Source: Sediminibacterium sp.
Lineage (GTDB): Bacteria; Bacteroidota; Bacteroidia; Chitinophagales; Chitinophagaceae
NCBI RefSeq assembly: GCF_019264485.1
Contig: NZ_JAHVAA010000008.1
Location: forward strand, 89,012 to 153,011
Direction of reading: 5' to 3'
Length of the DNA stretch: 64,000 nucleotides
Of this stretch, positions 39,067 through 48,414 are shown one piece after another; position 1 is the first letter of the stretch; each line of letters starts with the position of its first letter. The translations under genes were made by a program, and so were the position numbers. The notes under the pieces are model-generated. The model had not been told where the DNA came from. It saw only the letters and a list, made by a program, of their open reading frames with translations, and ran no database searches.

Positions 39067-39093
39067 AAAAAAGCCTCCATTTGGAGGCTTTTT
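39066..39093. terminator. bidirectional intrinsic terminator between pruA and fasciclin gene
   Basis: AAAAAAGCCTCCATTTGGAGGCTTTTT. Confidence 0.85.
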
Positions 39094-39200
39094 CATGCAC
39101 ATGAGAAATCAAAAATCAGAATCGTGAAACCAACATCATCTACTAAACAATTCCTTTCTTATTCCTTATTTCATGTTTCTTATTTCTTATTTCTTATTCT

Positions 39201-39719
39201 TTATTTCGGCAGCACCACTCCATCAATCACATGAATTACACCATTACCTGCTTTAAGGTCGGTTACTGTAACTGTGGCAACACCACCGTTTTCGTCTGTG
39301 AGGATTACTTTACCATCTTTCAGTGAAGCAGTTAATGAACCACCACTTACTGTTTTTACAACTACTTTACCTTTTCCGTCCTGAATGGCTTTAACAACAG
39401 CAGCAGCATCTAAATTACCTGCTACTACATGGTAAGTCAGAATTTTCGCCAACTGTGCTTTGTTCTCAGGCTTTAATAATGTTTCAACTGTTCCTGCAGG
39501 CAGTTTGGCAAATGCATCATTTACCGGAGCAAATACAGTAAACGGACCAGCACCCTGTAAAGTTTCAACGAGTCCTGCAGCTTTCACAGCAGCAACCAGT
39601 GTAGTATGTGCCTTGGAACCAACGGCTACATCAACTACTGTTTTCTGAGCAGATACGGTAACAAATGCGCCCATCAGCAATGCGATGGCAAAAGAGAAAA
39701 ATTTCATTTTCATTTTCAT
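39201..39719 (-). CDS. fasciclin domain-containing protein
   Basis: [36 protein letters not shown]. Confidence 0.93.
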   Translation of the reverse strand: MKMKMKFFSFAIALLMGAFVTVSAQKTVVDVAVGSKAHTTLVAAVKAAGLVETLQGAGPFTVFAPVNDAFAKLPAGTVETLLKPENKAQLAKILTYHVVAGNLDAAAVVKAIQDGKGKVVVKTVSGGSLTASLKDGKVILTDENGGVATVTVTDLKAGNGVIHVIDGVVLPK

Positions 39720-39886
39720 GGTTTTTGTCACACTAATACAGGCATCTGCTCCAAACAGTTCATTTCATTTTTGATTTTTTATTTTTTTAACAGTGCCGTT
39801 TAAGAGATAGATGCACTCTATTCAAAAGAATTCAACACAATCATAAAGATCAAGAAACCGGCTACCCTGCAGAACCAATCGATTTT

Positions 39887-39894
39887 TATATTTG
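39887..39894 (+). promoter_or_regulatory. -7 box (TATATTTG) for hypothetical gene at 39917
   Basis: TATATTTG, 22 nt upstream of ATG. Confidence 0.5.
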
Positions 39895-39916
39895 TTATAT
39901 CAAAAAAGGATTTATC

Positions 39917-40381
39917 ATGGCATTTCCTACAATTGAATTAATTGATGCCCTCAGAAATACAGCCTCTCGTTTAAGCAATGGCGCTGCTTATGCATGGGGT
40001 AATCATGGGGCCTGTAATTGTGGTAATCTTTTACAGGTGATCACTGACCTGTCGAAAGAAGATATTCTTACTTATGCGCATTCGGGAATTGGTGAATGGA
40101 CAGAACTCGCAGAAGACTATTGCGGTGTTACCAATGCCCCGGTTAGTCTCCTGCTCAAAAAATTACAGGATACAGGTCTCACCCCTACCGATATTCACCA
40201 CCTTGAATACCTCGATGACCGCCAGGTACTCAATGCCCTGCCCGGCGGCTTCCGGTGGCTGAAACGCAACCAGCGGGAAGACGTAATTCTCTATTTTGAA
40301 ACCTTCGCCCAATTGCTGGAAGACCAGTTGATTGAATCTGTGCCACTGCCGAAGATGGACTGGGTGGAGGAAATGGTCTGA
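39917..40381 (+). CDS. conserved-looking hypothetical protein with AWGNHGACNCGNL motif
   Basis: good ORF with upstream TATATTTG box; no family recognised. Confidence 0.7.
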   Translation: MAFPTIELIDALRNTASRLSNGAAYAWGNHGACNCGNLLQVITDLSKEDILTYAHSGIGEWTELAEDYCGVTNAPVSLLLKKLQDTGLTPTDIHHLEYLDDRQVLNALPGGFRWLKRNQREDVILYFETFAQLLEDQLIESVPLPKMDWVEEMV

Positions 40382-40571
40382 TTGATTTAGTCCGAAAGAC
40401 AGGAAGTCGGGAAGACCGAAAGATGAATGATTTAGTACCCCAGCTTTAATAGGAGTCGTGTAAACAGTAGTAATCATGGTCATTCACTTCCTCATTCCTT
40501 ATTCCATATTCCTTATTTCTCTGTTTCATTCCTCTTTACGGCGGGTCAACTCATTTTTGCCACATAACCCC

Positions 40572-40579
40572 TATATTTG
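40572..40579 (+). promoter_or_regulatory. -7 box (TATATTTG) for pdhA
   Basis: TATATTTG 20 nt upstream of GTG. Confidence 0.55.
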
Positions 40580-40598
40580 CTGCTCAAAATTTGACCAA

Positions 40599-41594
40599 GT
40601 GCCAACCAAATTTTCTAAAGAAACTTATCTCTATTGGTATGAGCTGATGCAGCTTATTCGCCAGTTTGAACTGAAAGCCGAGGAAATGTATAAAATGGCG
40701 GGTAAAATCCGCGGTTTTTTCCATGCCTATATAGGCCAGGAAGCCATTGCCGCCGGATGTATGACTGCCACCCAGCAAGACGACCCTTTTATCACTGCCT
40801 ACCGCGATCATGGTCTGGCCCTGGCTAAAGGCGTGAGTGCCAATGCCTGTATGGCTGAACTCTATGGTAAAGCAACAGGTTGCGCCAAGGGTAAAGGCGG
40901 AAGTATGCACTTCTTTAGTGTGGAACATAAGTTCTTTGGTGGTCATGGTATAGTAGGTGCCCAGATAGGTACAGGTGCCGGACTGGCTTTTGCAGAAAAA
41001 TACAGGGGCTCACAGAATGTAGTGCTTTGTTATTTTGGTGATGGTGCCGCCAGACAGGGTATGTTGCATGAGACTTTTAACCTGGCCATGACCTGGAAAC
41101 TGCCTGTGATCTTTATTTGTGAGAACAATAATTACGCGATGGGTACTTCTATTGAACGTACCAGTAACGTAACAGATATCTATAAACTGGCTGATGCTTA
41201 CGATATGCCCGCAGATAAAATTGATGGTATGTCTGCCGAAGCTGTACACGAAGGTGTGGCAAGAGCGGTTAAAAGAGCCAGACAGGGTGATGGTCCAACA
41301 CTGTTGGAAATGAAAACCTATCGTTATAAAGGTCACTCTATCTCCGATCCGCAGAAATACCGTTCCAAGGAAGAAGTAGATGAGTACAAGGAGCAGGATC
41401 CACTTACACAGGTGCGTAAAACCATTCTGGAAAATGGATTTGCGACAGAGGAGTTTCTGAACGATATCGATAAACGCATTGATGCCGTGGTAGAAGAGAG
41501 TGTAAAATTCGCCGAAGAAAGTCCATGGCCCGATGACAGCGAAGTACTGAAAGATGTATACATTGATCAGAACTATCCTTTTATTGTAGACTAA
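40599..41594 (+). CDS. pdhA: pyruvate dehydrogenase E1 component subunit alpha
   Basis: GGSMHFF, TPP-binding CYFGDGAARQGMLHETFNLA, YRYKGHSISDPQKYR; GTG start preferred (PTKFSKETYLYWYELM) 20 nt after a TATATTTG box. Confidence 0.93.
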   Translation: MPTKFSKETYLYWYELMQLIRQFELKAEEMYKMAGKIRGFFHAYIGQEAIAAGCMTATQQDDPFITAYRDHGLALAKGVSANACMAELYGKATGCAKGKGGSMHFFSVEHKFFGGHGIVGAQIGTGAGLAFAEKYRGSQNVVLCYFGDGAARQGMLHETFNLAMTWKLPVIFICENNNYAMGTSIERTSNVTDIYKLADAYDMPADKIDGMSAEAVHEGVARAVKRARQGDGPTLLEMKTYRYKGHSISDPQKYRSKEEVDEYKEQDPLTQVRKTILENGFATEEFLNDIDKRIDAVVEESVKFAEESPWPDDSEVLKDVYIDQNYPFIVD

Positions 41595-41637
41595 TATTTT
41601 AAACCCAACACATATAAACTCGAATAATTAATTTCCC

Positions 41638-42327
41638 ATGAGTGATAAGCATGAAGTGACGAATGAACAACAGGCCCTCGCAAAAGCACAGGGTTTCTGG
41701 CAGCAATACCAGAAAATCATTATTGGTGCAGTAGCCGTTGTAGTAATTGGCTTTGCAGGCTGGTATGGTTACAAGGAATACATCGTTAAACCCAAAGAAG
41801 AAAAAGCGGCTGAAGCTTTATTTAAAGCGGAAGAATATTTCCGTATGGACTCTGCCAACCTGGTATTGAATGGTGATGGGCAGAGCCGTGGCGCCCTCTA
41901 TGTAATTAAGAATTTTAGCGGTACCAAAGCAGCTAACCTGGCACATTTTTATGCAGGTGTAAGCTACCTGAAACTGGGTGACTTTAACAATGCAGTTAAA
42001 TACCTGAAAGATTTTTCTACCGATGCCAAACAGATTCAGTTACTGGCTTTTGGTGCATTAGGTGATGCTTACGCAGAACAGAATAAAACAGATGATGCCA
42101 TCAGCTACTATAAAAAAGCTGGCAGCACTTTTGAAAAAGATGACAATAATTCTGCTGAATACCTTTTTCGTGCTGCCCTGCTGCTTGAAACAAAAGGTAA
42201 GAATGAAGAAGCATTGGCTATCTACAAAGACATCAAAGAAAAATTCCCTAAAACCGACAAAGGTTTTCAGGCTGACAGATATATTTATCGTTTAAGTATT
42301 GAAAAAAACGACCTGGGAGCTAACTAA
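41638..42327 (+). CDS. TPR protein, YfgM-like
   Basis: one N-terminal TM then TPR repeats. Confidence 0.8.
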   Translation: MSDKHEVTNEQQALAKAQGFWQQYQKIIIGAVAVVVIGFAGWYGYKEYIVKPKEEKAAEALFKAEEYFRMDSANLVLNGDGQSRGALYVIKNFSGTKAANLAHFYAGVSYLKLGDFNNAVKYLKDFSTDAKQIQLLAFGALGDAYAEQNKTDDAISYYKKAGSTFEKDDNNSAEYLFRAALLLETKGKNEEALAIYKDIKEKFPKTDKGFQADRYIYRLSIEKNDLGAN

Positions 42328-42818
42328 TGGCAACAAAAGGAAATACTTCATTAAACAAAGGCATCCCTACCCTAAAGGATGCCTTTGTTGTTATCGTTAA
42401 AACCGAATGGAACGCGCATATAGTCAATAAACTGGAAGCAGGGGCGAAGAAAATTTTCAAGGAACAAGGGATCAGGGTTACAAGTATTGTGGTGCCGGGC
42501 GCGGTGGAAATTCCTTTTGCGGTCAAAAATTATTACGCATACAGTAAAACACCACCTGATGCCTATATTACTTTAGGCACCGTTATCAGGGGCGATACCC
42601 CACATTTTGATTATGTATGCAAACTGGTTACCGATGGTGTGCTCCAACTTAACCTTGCACTGGATGTGCCCGTGATATTTGGTGTGTTAACAGTTGACAA
42701 TGAGCAGCAGGCCATTGAAAGAATTGGTGGCCAGCACGGACATAAAGGTGAAGAAGCGGCTATTACCGCCATTAAAATGATGGCTCTGAATCGTAAATTG
42801 ATGAACAGAAAGTCATAA
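42327..42818 (+). CDS. ribH: 6,7-dimethyl-8-ribityllumazine synthase
   Basis: VPGAVEIPFAVKNY, GTVIRGDTPHFDYVC, PVIFGVLTVDNEQQAIER. Confidence 0.95.
   Translation: MATKGNTSLNKGIPTLKDAFVVIVKTEWNAHIVNKLEAGAKKIFKEQGIRVTSIVVPGAVEIPFAVKNYYAYSKTPPDAYITLGTVIRGDTPHFDYVCKLVTDGVLQLNLALDVPVIFGVLTVDNEQQAIERIGGQHGHKGEEAAITAIKMMALNRKLMNRKS
42354..42389 (+). promoter_or_regulatory. perfect hairpin inside 5' end of ribH coding sequence
   Basis: AACAAAGGCATCC-ctaccctaaa-GGATGCCTTTGTT, 13-bp perfect stem, 10-nt loop. Confidence 0.5.
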
Positions 42819-42826
42819 AGACCATC

Positions 42827-43543
42827 ATGCGCGTACAAATTTTTATACCTTGTTTTATCGACCAGCTCTACCCTACCGTAGCTTTTAATATGGTAAAAGT
42901 ATTGGAGAAAGCGGGCTGTGAAGTTGACTATAATCCTAACCAGACCTGTTGTGGTCAGCCTGCATTCAATGCCGGTTTCTGGGGCGAAGCAAAAGATGTA
43001 TGTAATAAGTTCATTCAGGATTTCAGTGGATCGGATTATGTGGTGGCTCCCAGTGCCAGCTGTGTGGGTTTTGTAAAAAATTATTACAGTAAGCTGTATG
43101 AACATTCATCACAACAACAGGCTGCAAAAAAAATAAGTGAGCGCATTTTTGAACTCTCCGACTTTCTCGTAAATATTGCAAAAGTAGAAAACCTAGGTGC
43201 CAGCTTTAAGGGTAAAGCTACTTACCATGATAGCTGTGCGGCTTTACGGGAATGTGGATTAAAACAGGAGCCTCGCAAATTATTGCAACAGGTGAAAGGA
43301 CTGGAACTGGTAGAAATGGCCGATAATGAAACCTGCTGCGGATTTGGCGGCAGCTTTGCCGTAAAGTTTGAGCCCATCAGCATTGCAATGGCCGACCAGA
43401 AAATTACCCATGCAGATGCAACAGGTGCCGAATACATCATCAGCACCGATATGAGTTGCCTGATGCATATTGATGGCTGTATCAAACACAAAGGTTCAGG
43501 TTTAAAAGTGTTGCACCTGGCAGATGTTCTTGCTTCATTCTAA
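42827..43543 (+). CDS. (Fe-S)-binding protein, LutA/CCG domain family
   Basis: NQTCCGQPAFNAGFW and ETCCGFGGSFAVKF CCG motifs. Confidence 0.92.
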   Translation: MRVQIFIPCFIDQLYPTVAFNMVKVLEKAGCEVDYNPNQTCCGQPAFNAGFWGEAKDVCNKFIQDFSGSDYVVAPSASCVGFVKNYYSKLYEHSSQQQAAKKISERIFELSDFLVNIAKVENLGASFKGKATYHDSCAALRECGLKQEPRKLLQQVKGLELVEMADNETCCGFGGSFAVKFEPISIAMADQKITHADATGAEYIISTDMSCLMHIDGCIKHKGSGLKVLHLADVLASF

Positions 43544-43561
43544 ATCACACAAAATAATTGT

Positions 43562-43972
43562 ATGGCATATTGGCTCATTAAGTCTGAACCCTTTAAATAT
43601 AGCTGGGAACAGTTTGAAAAAGACAAGTCTACTTTCTGGGATGGTGTTCGCAACTATGCGGCGCGTAACCACCTGCGTGCCATGAAAAAAGGCGACCAGG
43701 CTTTCTGGTACCACAGCAATGAAGGATTGGAAATTGTTGGTATTGCCAAAGTAATTAAAGAAGCCTACCCAGACCCTACTGCCGATGATGAAACATGGTC
43801 GGCTGTTGATTTTGCGCCTTTCAAAAAATTGAAAAAGCCGGTTGGGCTTGCACAGATAAAGACCGATAAAAGATTGGCTAACATGGCGCTTGTTCGTTTA
43901 GGGCGTTTATCTGTACAGCCTGTTACAGAGGAAGAATGGAAAATCATCATGGAACTTTCCGGCACTAAATAA
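43562..43972 (+). CDS. EVE domain protein
   Basis: MAYWLIKSEPFKYSWEQFE, FWDGVRNYAARNHLRAMKKGD. Confidence 0.93.
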   Translation: MAYWLIKSEPFKYSWEQFEKDKSTFWDGVRNYAARNHLRAMKKGDQAFWYHSNEGLEIVGIAKVIKEAYPDPTADDETWSAVDFAPFKKLKKPVGLAQIKTDKRLANMALVRLGRLSVQPVTEEEWKIIMELSGTK

Positions 43973-43980
43973 TTCTCCTA

Positions 43981-44078
43981 CTGCGGTCTTCTCTGCTATC
44001 TCTCGTTCTCTGCGGTGAACTTACTCGAATATTCACCGCAGAGAACGAGAGCACACAGAGATAACCGCAGTTTTTTTT
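43981..44078 (+). repeat. family A long hairpin, copy 6, followed by T-tract
   Basis: CTGCGG ... CTCTGCGGTGAACTTACTCGAATATTCACCGCAGAG ... CCGCAGTTTTTTTT. Confidence 0.9.
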
Positions 44079-44176
44079 AACAAGTCTTATGGGGTTACAT
44101 TTTCTACGCTTGAGGTATTCATAGCTACAGGCCTGTGCATTTTTTTCTTCACTGCATCTAATTAAAAAAGAAATTT

Positions 44177-45061
44177 ATGAAGACCATCACTTACATGGCC
44201 TGTCTGGCCATACTGTTTTCTGTTGCCTGTAACAGAGGTGAACAGGATCAATTAAAAGCTAAAGAATCAACAGTAGATATTGCATTTACAGAGGCGGCTA
44301 CAACAGACACCGCCTATACAGCCCCACAAATAGTTGCCGATGAAAAAGTACAGGACAATATTGCCGGAAAACCATCTGCACCCGTTTTTCAGGATTGGGA
44401 TAAGAAACTCATCAAGACGGCGAATATCACCATTGAAGCAGCCAACTATTTTCGTTTCGATAAGGATATCAGAAATCTACTGAAAAGACATGGCGCTTAT
44501 ATCGCATCGGAAGAACAGGCTTTTTCTGACGACAGAAAACAAAATATGATGACCATTAAAGTACCCGTCATGTATTTTGAATCTTTACTGAGTGGTTTGG
44601 GTTCAGACAGCAACCGGGTGACGCAGAAATCGGTGAGTACCAGTGATGTGACTGCTGAAATGTATGACAGCAAATCGAGAATAGAAGCCCGTAAAAAAAT
44701 CAGGGAACGTTATGTTCAACTATTACAGCAGGCCAGGAAAATGGATGATGTATTAAAAGTAGAACAGGAGATCAATAACATACAAGAGGAACTGGAATCG
44801 GCTTCCGGCAGATTGAATTACCTCTCACACCAGACTTCTTACAGCACCATTCACCTCACCTACTTCAGTTTGTTAACTGCCAGTACGCAAACACACAAAC
44901 CAAATACTTTCTGGAACAGGTTAAAAGAAGGTTTTGCTGATGGCGGTGATATACTGGTTGAAATAATACTCATCGGTATTCGCTTATGGCCCTTAATTTT
45001 ATTGGGAATATTTATCTGGTTCTTATGGAAACGAAGAAGCATACAGGTGATCAAAAAATAA
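44177..45061 (+). CDS. DUF4349 lipoprotein
   Basis: lipobox VAC; RYVQLLQQARKMDDVLKVEQEINNIQEELE coiled region; C-terminal TM. Confidence 0.85.
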   Translation: MKTITYMACLAILFSVACNRGEQDQLKAKESTVDIAFTEAATTDTAYTAPQIVADEKVQDNIAGKPSAPVFQDWDKKLIKTANITIEAANYFRFDKDIRNLLKRHGAYIASEEQAFSDDRKQNMMTIKVPVMYFESLLSGLGSDSNRVTQKSVSTSDVTAEMYDSKSRIEARKKIRERYVQLLQQARKMDDVLKVEQEINNIQEELESASGRLNYLSHQTSYSTIHLTYFSLLTASTQTHKPNTFWNRLKEGFADGGDILVEIILIGIRLWPLILLGIFIWFLWKRRSIQVIKK

Positions 45062-45741
45062 AACCCACACTGGTAGTACTTACCGGTGCCGGTATCAGTG
45101 CAGAGAGTGGTATCAAAACTTTTCGCGACAGCGACGGACTCTGGGAAGGCCACGATATTTATGAAGTGGCTTCCCCCAGGGGCTGGAAAAAAGACCCTTC
45201 TGTTGTACTTGAATTCTATAACACGCGCAGACGCGATGTAGCTAATGTTCAACCCAATGCGGCACATACCGGATTAGCTGAACTGGAAGCCTATTTTGAT
45301 GTACAGATCATCACACAAAATATTGATGATCTGCATGAACGTGGCGGTAGCACAAAAGTATTACACCTGCATGGCGAGATTTTTAAAATGCGCAGCGAAA
45401 AAAATGAATCACTGATTTATGATATTCGCGGCGATATCAATCTGGGAGATAGAGCGGAAGATGGCGAACAGTTAAGACCCTATATCGTATGGTTTGAAGA
45501 ACCGGTACCCCTGATTACTGAAGCTGCACGTATTACTTCGCAGGCTGATATTTTTGTAGTAATCGGCACTTCATTGGTAGTTTATCCGGCAGCGGGTTTA
45601 TTGGATATGGCCCCACGTCATATTCCAAAATATATCATCGACAAACATATTCCCGCAACAGCTGCTATCCCGAATCTTACACGAATAGAAGCACCGGCAT
45701 CTGTGGGGGTGATGCAGCTTAGAGATTTACTGTTACGCTAA
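45025..45741 (+). CDS. cobB: Sir2 family NAD-dependent deacylase
   Basis: VLTGAGISAESGIKTFRDSDGLW, TQNIDDLHERGG; overlaps upstream ORF by 37 nt. Confidence 0.93.
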   Translation: METKKHTGDQKIKPTLVVLTGAGISAESGIKTFRDSDGLWEGHDIYEVASPRGWKKDPSVVLEFYNTRRRDVANVQPNAAHTGLAELEAYFDVQIITQNIDDLHERGGSTKVLHLHGEIFKMRSEKNESLIYDIRGDINLGDRAEDGEQLRPYIVWFEEPVPLITEAARITSQADIFVVIGTSLVVYPAAGLLDMAPRHIPKYIIDKHIPATAAIPNLTRIEAPASVGVMQLRDLLLR

Positions 45742-45751
45742 TATTTTGGGC

Positions 45752-45803
45752 TATGAGCTACGAGCCGTGAGCCGTGAGTAATAAATTTAGCTCGAAGTTC
45801 ATA
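45752..45803. repeat. inverted repeat between convergent cobB and nucleoside-recognition gene
   Basis: gctatgagctacgagc ... gctcgaagttcatagc. Confidence 0.65.
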
Positions 45804-45812
45804 GCTTCTTCT

Positions 45813-47045
45813 TTAGTGGAAGAAAATATACCCGATTATAATCGCCATAATCACACCAATAATATCTGCCAGCATACCCGCCCAAATGGCATAACGTACT
45901 TTTTTAATTCCTACACTTCCGAAATAGAGTGCGATGATATAAAAAGTAGTGTCGGCCGATCCCTGAAAGGTAGATGCCAGTTTACCCACAAAGGAATCCG
46001 GTCCGTGTACCTGCATAGCATCGAGCATTAATCCTCTTGCCCCACTACCGCTGAACGGTTTCATGATAGCAACAGGTAAGGCAGAGGTGAAATCGGTATT
46101 TACGCCTGTCTGCATCAGTAACCAGGTAATCCCTTCTACCATATAACCCAATGCCCCACTGTCGCGGAAAACACGGATGGCTACCAGCATACCCACGAGA
46201 TAGGGAATGATTTTTATGATGACATCAAAACCTCCTTTGGCGCCTTCAATAAATGCATCAAATACATTTACTTTTTTCCATACAGCACCGAGGATAATGG
46301 TTACAACAATGATCAGCAATAACAGGTTACCGGTGATCTTACTGAATACCTCCCTTTGTTCAGGTGCCATACCCTGCACCCAGTACAACATCAATGCAAC
46401 AAGCAGTAACATGGAACCAATCCAGCCAAACATCACTTTATCCCATTTCAGTTTTTGCTTGAAGCCCACCACAAATATGGAAGCCAGCGTGGTACAGATG
46501 GTTGCCAATACCAGGGGAATAAAAATACTGGCCGCTTCTTTCGAACCAGCAGCAAGCCGGTATGAGATAATCGTTAATGGAATCAGGGTAAGCCCGCTTG
46601 TGTGCAACACAAGGAACATAATCTGCGCATTGGATGCTTTTTCTTTTTCGGGATTAATCGACTGGAGTCCTTCCATGGCTTTTAAACCAAAGGGTGTGGC
46701 AGCATTATCAAGACCCAGCATATTGGCACTGAAGTTCATCACCATCTGACCCATGGCCGGATGTTTTTCCGGTACTTCAGGGAAAAGACGTTTTAAAAAA
46801 GGGTTAAGTATCCTGGCCAGCCAGTTGATGGCTCCTGCTTTTTCGGCAATATTCATCAGACCTAGAAAAAATACCATGGCACCCGTTAAAGGGAAAGCCA
46901 CATCAACCACAGAACTTTTAGCACTGTCGAACATACCATCAACCAGTGTTTTGAAGATATCTGTATCATTCAGGAAAATGAACTTACAAAGCGCAATTAC
47001 AAACGCAATCACAAAAAATGCGATCCATACAATGTTAAGGGCCAT
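45813..47045 (-). CDS. nucleoside recognition domain / fused SpmA-SpmB-like membrane protein
   Basis: two Gate-like halves, NMLGLDNAATPFGLKAME, PFSGSGARGLMLDAM. Confidence 0.85.
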   Translation of the reverse strand: MALNIVWIAFFVIAFVIALCKFIFLNDTDIFKTLVDGMFDSAKSSVVDVAFPLTGAMVFFLGLMNIAEKAGAINWLARILNPFLKRLFPEVPEKHPAMGQMVMNFSANMLGLDNAATPFGLKAMEGLQSINPEKEKASNAQIMFLVLHTSGLTLIPLTIISYRLAAGSKEAASIFIPLVLATICTTLASIFVVGFKQKLKWDKVMFGWIGSMLLLVALMLYWVQGMAPEQREVFSKITGNLLLLIIVVTIILGAVWKKVNVFDAFIEGAKGGFDVIIKIIPYLVGMLVAIRVFRDSGALGYMVEGITWLLMQTGVNTDFTSALPVAIMKPFSGSGARGLMLDAMQVHGPDSFVGKLASTFQGSADTTFYIIALYFGSVGIKKVRYAIWAGMLADIIGVIMAIIIGYIFFH

Positions 47046-47154
47046 GGCGTTGAATTAGGAAGTGAATATAGGTAGAAAAGCAAATAGTCTATGGTCGATG
47101 CTGCTTTACCATGGACTATCGACTATTGGCTATGGACTATCAGCCCCAAAACGC

Positions 47155-47162
47155 TATATTTG
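47155..47162 (+). promoter_or_regulatory. -7 box (TATATTTG) for ychF
   Basis: TATATTTG 20 nt upstream of ATG. Confidence 0.55.
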
Positions 47163-47181
47163 CGGCTCGAAAAAAAGGATT

Positions 47182-48285
47182 ATGGCTTTACAAGCAGGTA
47201 TTGTGGGTTTACCCAATGTTGGAAAATCAACGCTTTTTAATGCGGTTAGTAACAGTGCCAAAGCACAGGCCAGTAATTATCGGTTTTGTACCATTGAACC
47301 CAATGTGGGTCTGGTAGATGTACCCGATGAGCGACTGGCTAAACTGGCCGAACTGGTGGTTCCCGACAGGATTGTTCCCACACAGATGGAGATAGTGGAT
47401 ATTGCCGGTCTGGTGAAGGGCGCCAGCAAAGGGGAAGGTCTCGGCAACAAGTTCCTGGGTAATATCAGGGAAGTGGATGCCATTATTCATGTGGTACGTT
47501 GTTTTGAAGATGAGAATGTATTACGCGATGAAGGTGCCATTAACCCTGTTAGTGATAAAGAAATTATTGATACCGAACTGCAGTTGAAGGACCTGGAAAG
47601 TGTAGATAAGAAAATGCAGCGTGTTGAAAAAATGGCGCGTGTGGGTTCTGATGTAAAAGCAAAAGCTGAATATGAAATATTATCACGCTGCAAAGCTCAT
47701 CTTGAAGCGGGTAAGAGCATTTATTCACTTGGCTTGAGCAAAGAAGAAAAAGTGGCCGTAGCTGATCTGTTTCTTTTAACAGACAAACCTGTTCTCTATG
47801 TAGCCAATGTTGACGAAGCAAGCATGCATACAGGTAATAAGTTTTCAGCACAACTGAAAGCCGTAGCCGATGCAGAAGGTGCCGAAATGATTGTAATGTG
47901 TAACAATATTGAAGCACAGATTGCAGAAATGGAGGTGGAAGAAGATAAACAGATGTTCATGGAAGAATATAAAATGACAGAGCCTGCATTAAACAGGTTA
48001 ATTCGTACTGCTTATACACTCCTCAACCTCGACACCTATTTTACCGCCGGTGTACAGGAAGTAAGAGCCTGGACCATTCACAAAGGCTGGAAAGCACCAC
48101 AGGCTGCCAGTGTTATTCATACCGATTTTGAAAAAGGTTTTATCAAAGCAGAAGTAATTGCATATGACGACTTCGTGAAATACGGCAGTGAAGCGGCCTG
48201 CAGGGATAATGGTAAACTAAGAATTGAAGGAAAAGAATATATCGTGAAGGATGGAGATGTGATGCATTTCCGTTTTAACGTTTAA
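47182..48285 (+). CDS. ychF: redox-regulated ATPase YchF
   Basis: [25 protein letters not shown] domain C terminus. Confidence 0.95.
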   Translation: MALQAGIVGLPNVGKSTLFNAVSNSAKAQASNYRFCTIEPNVGLVDVPDERLAKLAELVVPDRIVPTQMEIVDIAGLVKGASKGEGLGNKFLGNIREVDAIIHVVRCFEDENVLRDEGAINPVSDKEIIDTELQLKDLESVDKKMQRVEKMARVGSDVKAKAEYEILSRCKAHLEAGKSIYSLGLSKEEKVAVADLFLLTDKPVLYVANVDEASMHTGNKFSAQLKAVADAEGAEMIVMCNNIEAQIAEMEVEEDKQMFMEEYKMTEPALNRLIRTAYTLLNLDTYFTAGVQEVRAWTIHKGWKAPQAASVIHTDFEKGFIKAEVIAYDDFVKYGSEAACRDNGKLRIEGKEYIVKDGDVMHFRFNV

Positions 48286-48302
48286 TCTCAGCAATAATAA
48301 AG

Positions 48303-48397
48303 CCTCTGCGTAAACTTTGCGTTCTCTCGTTCTCTGCGGTGAATTTACACGACTATTCACCGCAGAGAACGAGAGTGAACAGAGTTAATACGCAGAG
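48303..48397 (+). repeat. family A long hairpin, copy 7
   Basis: CTCTGCGGTGAATTTACACGACTATTCACCGCAGAG core. Confidence 0.9.
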
Positions 48398-48414
48398 ACT
48401 TTGTATTTTCGGGC

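Noticed and set aside
20681-40525. T-rich tracts such as CCTTATTTCTTATTTCTTA (20681, 24285, 37270, 39150, 40487)
   Set aside because: Recur often and may be solo arms of another word family, but are low-complexity and mostly unpaired, so not called as a separate element.
45813-47045. Sporulation system suggested by SpmA/SpmB-like protein
   Set aside because: Nucleoside-recognition/Gate proteins are widespread in non-sporulating Bacteroidota; no other sporulation genes seen.
15462-48397. CRISPR array interpretation of the repeated hairpins
   Set aside because: Copies are kilobases apart, single per intergenic region, with long palindromic arms and no regular spacers or cas genes.
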